Shown here: positions 14,926 through 16,463 of the stretch, piece after piece
Position numbering within the stretch: the first letter of the stretch is position 1
Layout of the letters: each line of letters opens with the position of its first letter
DNA from: Paracoccaceae bacterium
GTDB taxonomy: Bacteria; Pseudomonadota; Alphaproteobacteria; Rhodobacterales; Rhodobacteraceae
Direction of reading: 5' to 3'
Assembly (NCBI GenBank): GCA_003512825.1
Contig: DOOI01000123.1
Coordinates: 1 to 16,463, forward strand
Length of the DNA: 16,463 bases
Notes under the pieces: model-generated
Databases searched by the model: none
What the model was told of the DNA's origin: nothing
The model's input: the letters and a program-made list of their open reading frames with translations, nothing else
Program-made: the position numbers and the translations under genes

Positions 14926-15924
14926 ATGACTTTCGCTGCGAAATTCCTCAGCGCAACCGCTGCTCTGGCTTTGACTGCTGGTGCAGCATTTGCCGCTGAT
15001 CCCGCCGTCATTTATGACCTTGGCGGGAAATTCGACAAATCCTTCAACGAATCGTCCTTTGGCGGCGCGAAGCGCTGGGCCGATGAGACAGGCGGCACTT
15101 TTGGTGAGTTCGAGATTTCTTCGGATGCACAGCGTGAGCAAGCGATCCGCGCATTCGCGGAAAAAGGCCATAACCCGATCGTCATGGCCGGTTTTTCGTG
15201 GGCCACGCCATTGGAGACTGTCGCCAAGGATTACCCAAACACCAAATTCGCCATCATCGACATGGTGGTAGATGCGCCCAACGTACGCTCGATCGTCTTC
15301 AATGAGCATGAAGGGTCCTACCTTGTGGGCATGATGGCGGCCATGGCGTCGGAATCGGGAACTGTTGGTTTTATCGGCGGCATGGATATCCCGCTGATCC
15401 GTAAATTCGCCTGTGGCTACGCACAGGGTGTGAAAGCTGTCAAAGCCGACGCAACGGTGATTTCCAACATGACGGGGACGACACCGTCGGCATGGAATGA
15501 CCCGGTGAAAGGGTCGGAGCTGACTCTGGCGCAGATCAGCCAAGGCGCGGATGTTGTTTATGCAGCAGCTGGCGGCACGGGTGTGGGTGTGTTGCAGACC
15601 GCATCAGATCAAGACATCCTTTCCATCGGTGTTGACGCAAACCAGAACTACATGCATCCCGGCAAAGTGCTGACTTCGATGATGAAGCGCGTTGATAATG
15701 CGGTTTACGATGCCTTCAAGGCGGGCGATGCGATGGAGACAGGCTTCAACGTGATGGGTGTGTCGAATGGCGGCGTGGGCTATGCGCTTGATGAGCACAA
15801 TGCCTCTTTGGTCAGTGCGGAAATGCAAGCCGCAGTGGACGACGCGGCCGCGAAGATTTCTTCGGGCGAGCTGAAAGTGCACGACTATATGTCCGACGAA
15901 ACCTGCCCTGCACTCACATTCTAA
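14926..15924 (+). CDS. BMP-family ABC transporter substrate-binding protein
   Basis: Periplasmic binding protein of the basic membrane protein / PnrA family, whose studied members bind purine nucleosides. The product is 332 residues with a Sec signal peptide (MTFAAKFLSATAALALTAGA...; cleavage probably after AFA at 23) and no lipobox cysteine, so it is a soluble periplasmic protein. The mature part begins DPAVIYDLGGKFDKSFNES, the characteristic ligand-pocket strand with Asp, Phe and Asn. Also present are VGFIGGMDIPLIRKFACGY and the late GVGYALDEHN. The upstream frame from 14812 is rejected because it would bury the signal peptide; GGGAGAG stands 9 nt before the ATG at 14926. The 126-nt upstream gap has TTGACC (14830-14835) but no convincing -10. 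An ABC ATPase follows after a terminator. Confidence 0.93.
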   Translation: MTFAAKFLSATAALALTAGAAFAADPAVIYDLGGKFDKSFNESSFGGAKRWADETGGTFGEFEISSDAQREQAIRAFAEKGHNPIVMAGFSWATPLETVAKDYPNTKFAIIDMVVDAPNVRSIVFNEHEGSYLVGMMAAMASESGTVGFIGGMDIPLIRKFACGYAQGVKAVKADATVISNMTGTTPSAWNDPVKGSELTLAQISQGADVVYAAAGGTGVGVLQTASDQDILSIGVDANQNYMHPGKVLTSMMKRVDNAVYDAFKAGDAMETGFNVMGVSNGGVGYALDEHNASLVSAEMQAAVDDAAAKISSGELKVHDYMSDETCPALTF

Positions 15925-15952
15925 AGTCGGGCCTTCGGGCCTGTTGAAACGG

Positions 15953-15983
15953 GGCCGCGCTGACCCTTCAGTGCGGCCTTTTT
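15953..15983 (+). terminator. Intrinsic terminator between binding-protein and ATPase genes
   Basis: GGCCGC (15953-15958) pairs with GCGGCC (15973-15978). The stem continues through a G-U pair and CTGA/TCAG to a CCCT loop, giving 11 base pairs followed by five T (15979-15983). A smaller hairpin, GGCC-TTCG-GGCC (15930-15941), lies just before it after the stop codon. Because the ATPase gene begins only 25 nt later, partial read-through is likely: much binding protein, little transporter. The 3' hairpins would also stabilise the short mRNA. Confidence 0.85.
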
Positions 15984-16007
15984 CGTAAGCCAAGGAGAGC
16001 CGTCGCC

Positions 16008-16463
16008 ATGACCGAGCCCGTTTTGGAACTCGCCGGTATTTCAAAGGCTTTTGGGCCAGTACAGGCCAACAAGAACATAGCGCTTCGTGTGATGCCGGGC
16101 ACGATTCACGGCATTATTGGCGAAAACGGCGCCGGAAAATCGACGCTGATGTCGATCCTTTATGGTTTTTACAAAGCCGATAGCGGCACGATCCGGATCC
16201 GCGGCAAAGAAGTTCAGATTTCTGACAGCCAAGCTGCAATTGGTGCTGGGATCGGCATGGTTTTCCAACATTTCAAACTGGTCGAGAATTTCACCGTTTT
16301 GGAAAATGTTGTGCTGGGCGCGGAAGAGGGGCGACTTTTGCGGCCCTCTTTGGCGCGCGCGCGTTCGGAACTGAAGGCGCTGGCGGAGGAATACGGGCTG
16401 AATATCGACCCCGATGCGGTGATCGAAGAAATCGGCGTTGGCATGCAGCAGCGGGTAGAAATT
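16008..16463 (+). CDS. ABC transporter ATP-binding protein (nucleoside/sugar type), partial
   Basis: Cytoplasmic ATPase of the import system that the upstream binding protein serves. The frame is open to the window edge; 152 residues are seen, and about 350 more would be expected because this class has two ATPase domains in one chain. The start MTEPVLELAGISKAFG is normal. Walker A is GENGAGKST (38-46), the Q-loop is Q87 in VFQHFKL, and the visible end IGVGMQQRVEI (142-152) is the degenerate signature motif seen in BMP-linked and ribose-type ATPases. The ATG at 16008 has AAGGAGAG upstream. Permease genes are expected beyond the window. The assignment to nucleoside uptake rests on the neighbouring BMP protein. 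Confidence 0.93.
   Translation, partial: MTEPVLELAGISKAFGPVQANKNIALRVMPGTIHGIIGENGAGKSTLMSILYGFYKADSGTIRIRGKEVQISDSQAAIGAGIGMVFQHFKLVENFTVLENVVLGAEEGRLLRPSLARARSELKALAEEYGLNIDPDAVIEEIGVGMQQRVEI

Overview
The window looks like chromosomal DNA from an alphaproteobacterium of the Rhodobacteraceae (Roseobacter-like). This is inferred from the high GC content, frequent GTG and TTG starts, the gene order, and the sequence character of MreC, MreD, RlmJ, TsaB and the Fe-S photolyase. No rRNA, tRNA, insertion sequence, phage gene or CRISPR array is visible. Genes are packed tightly and no gap without a gene exceeds 300 bases.

Left part (about 1-7431, all on the minus strand): a cell-elongation operon read as mreB, mreC, mreD, mrdA (PBP2), rodA, followed by a GhrA-like hydroxyacid dehydrogenase and a DMT/EamA transporter. 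Most junctions overlap or lie within 30 nt, so this is probably one transcript, starting from a candidate promoter near 7504-7532. The transporter frame stops at a TAG earlier than is usual for the family.

Middle (7611-10370): rlmJ (23S rRNA methyltransferase) runs rightward and converges on leuA (2-isopropylmalate synthase), with a shared hairpin between them. Upstream of leuA is the most notable item: a 29-codon ORF with 9 leucine codons whose stop lies inside a perfect 10-bp inverted repeat. This is the layout of a leucine attenuator leader peptide, here called leuL. Its putative -10 box is so close to the ATG that the leader may be leaderless.

Right part (10368-16463, all on the plus strand): an SDR oxidoreductase is translationally coupled to an Fe-S bacterial cryptochrome/(6-4) photolyase with all four cluster cysteines. 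A universal stress protein follows. Next is a coupled cluster nfu-tsaB-rimI (Fe-S carrier, tRNA t6A factor, GNAT acetyltransferase). The window ends with a BMP-family (nucleoside-type) binding protein and its ABC ATPase, which runs off the edge. A strong intrinsic terminator separates the last two genes and probably sets their expression ratio.
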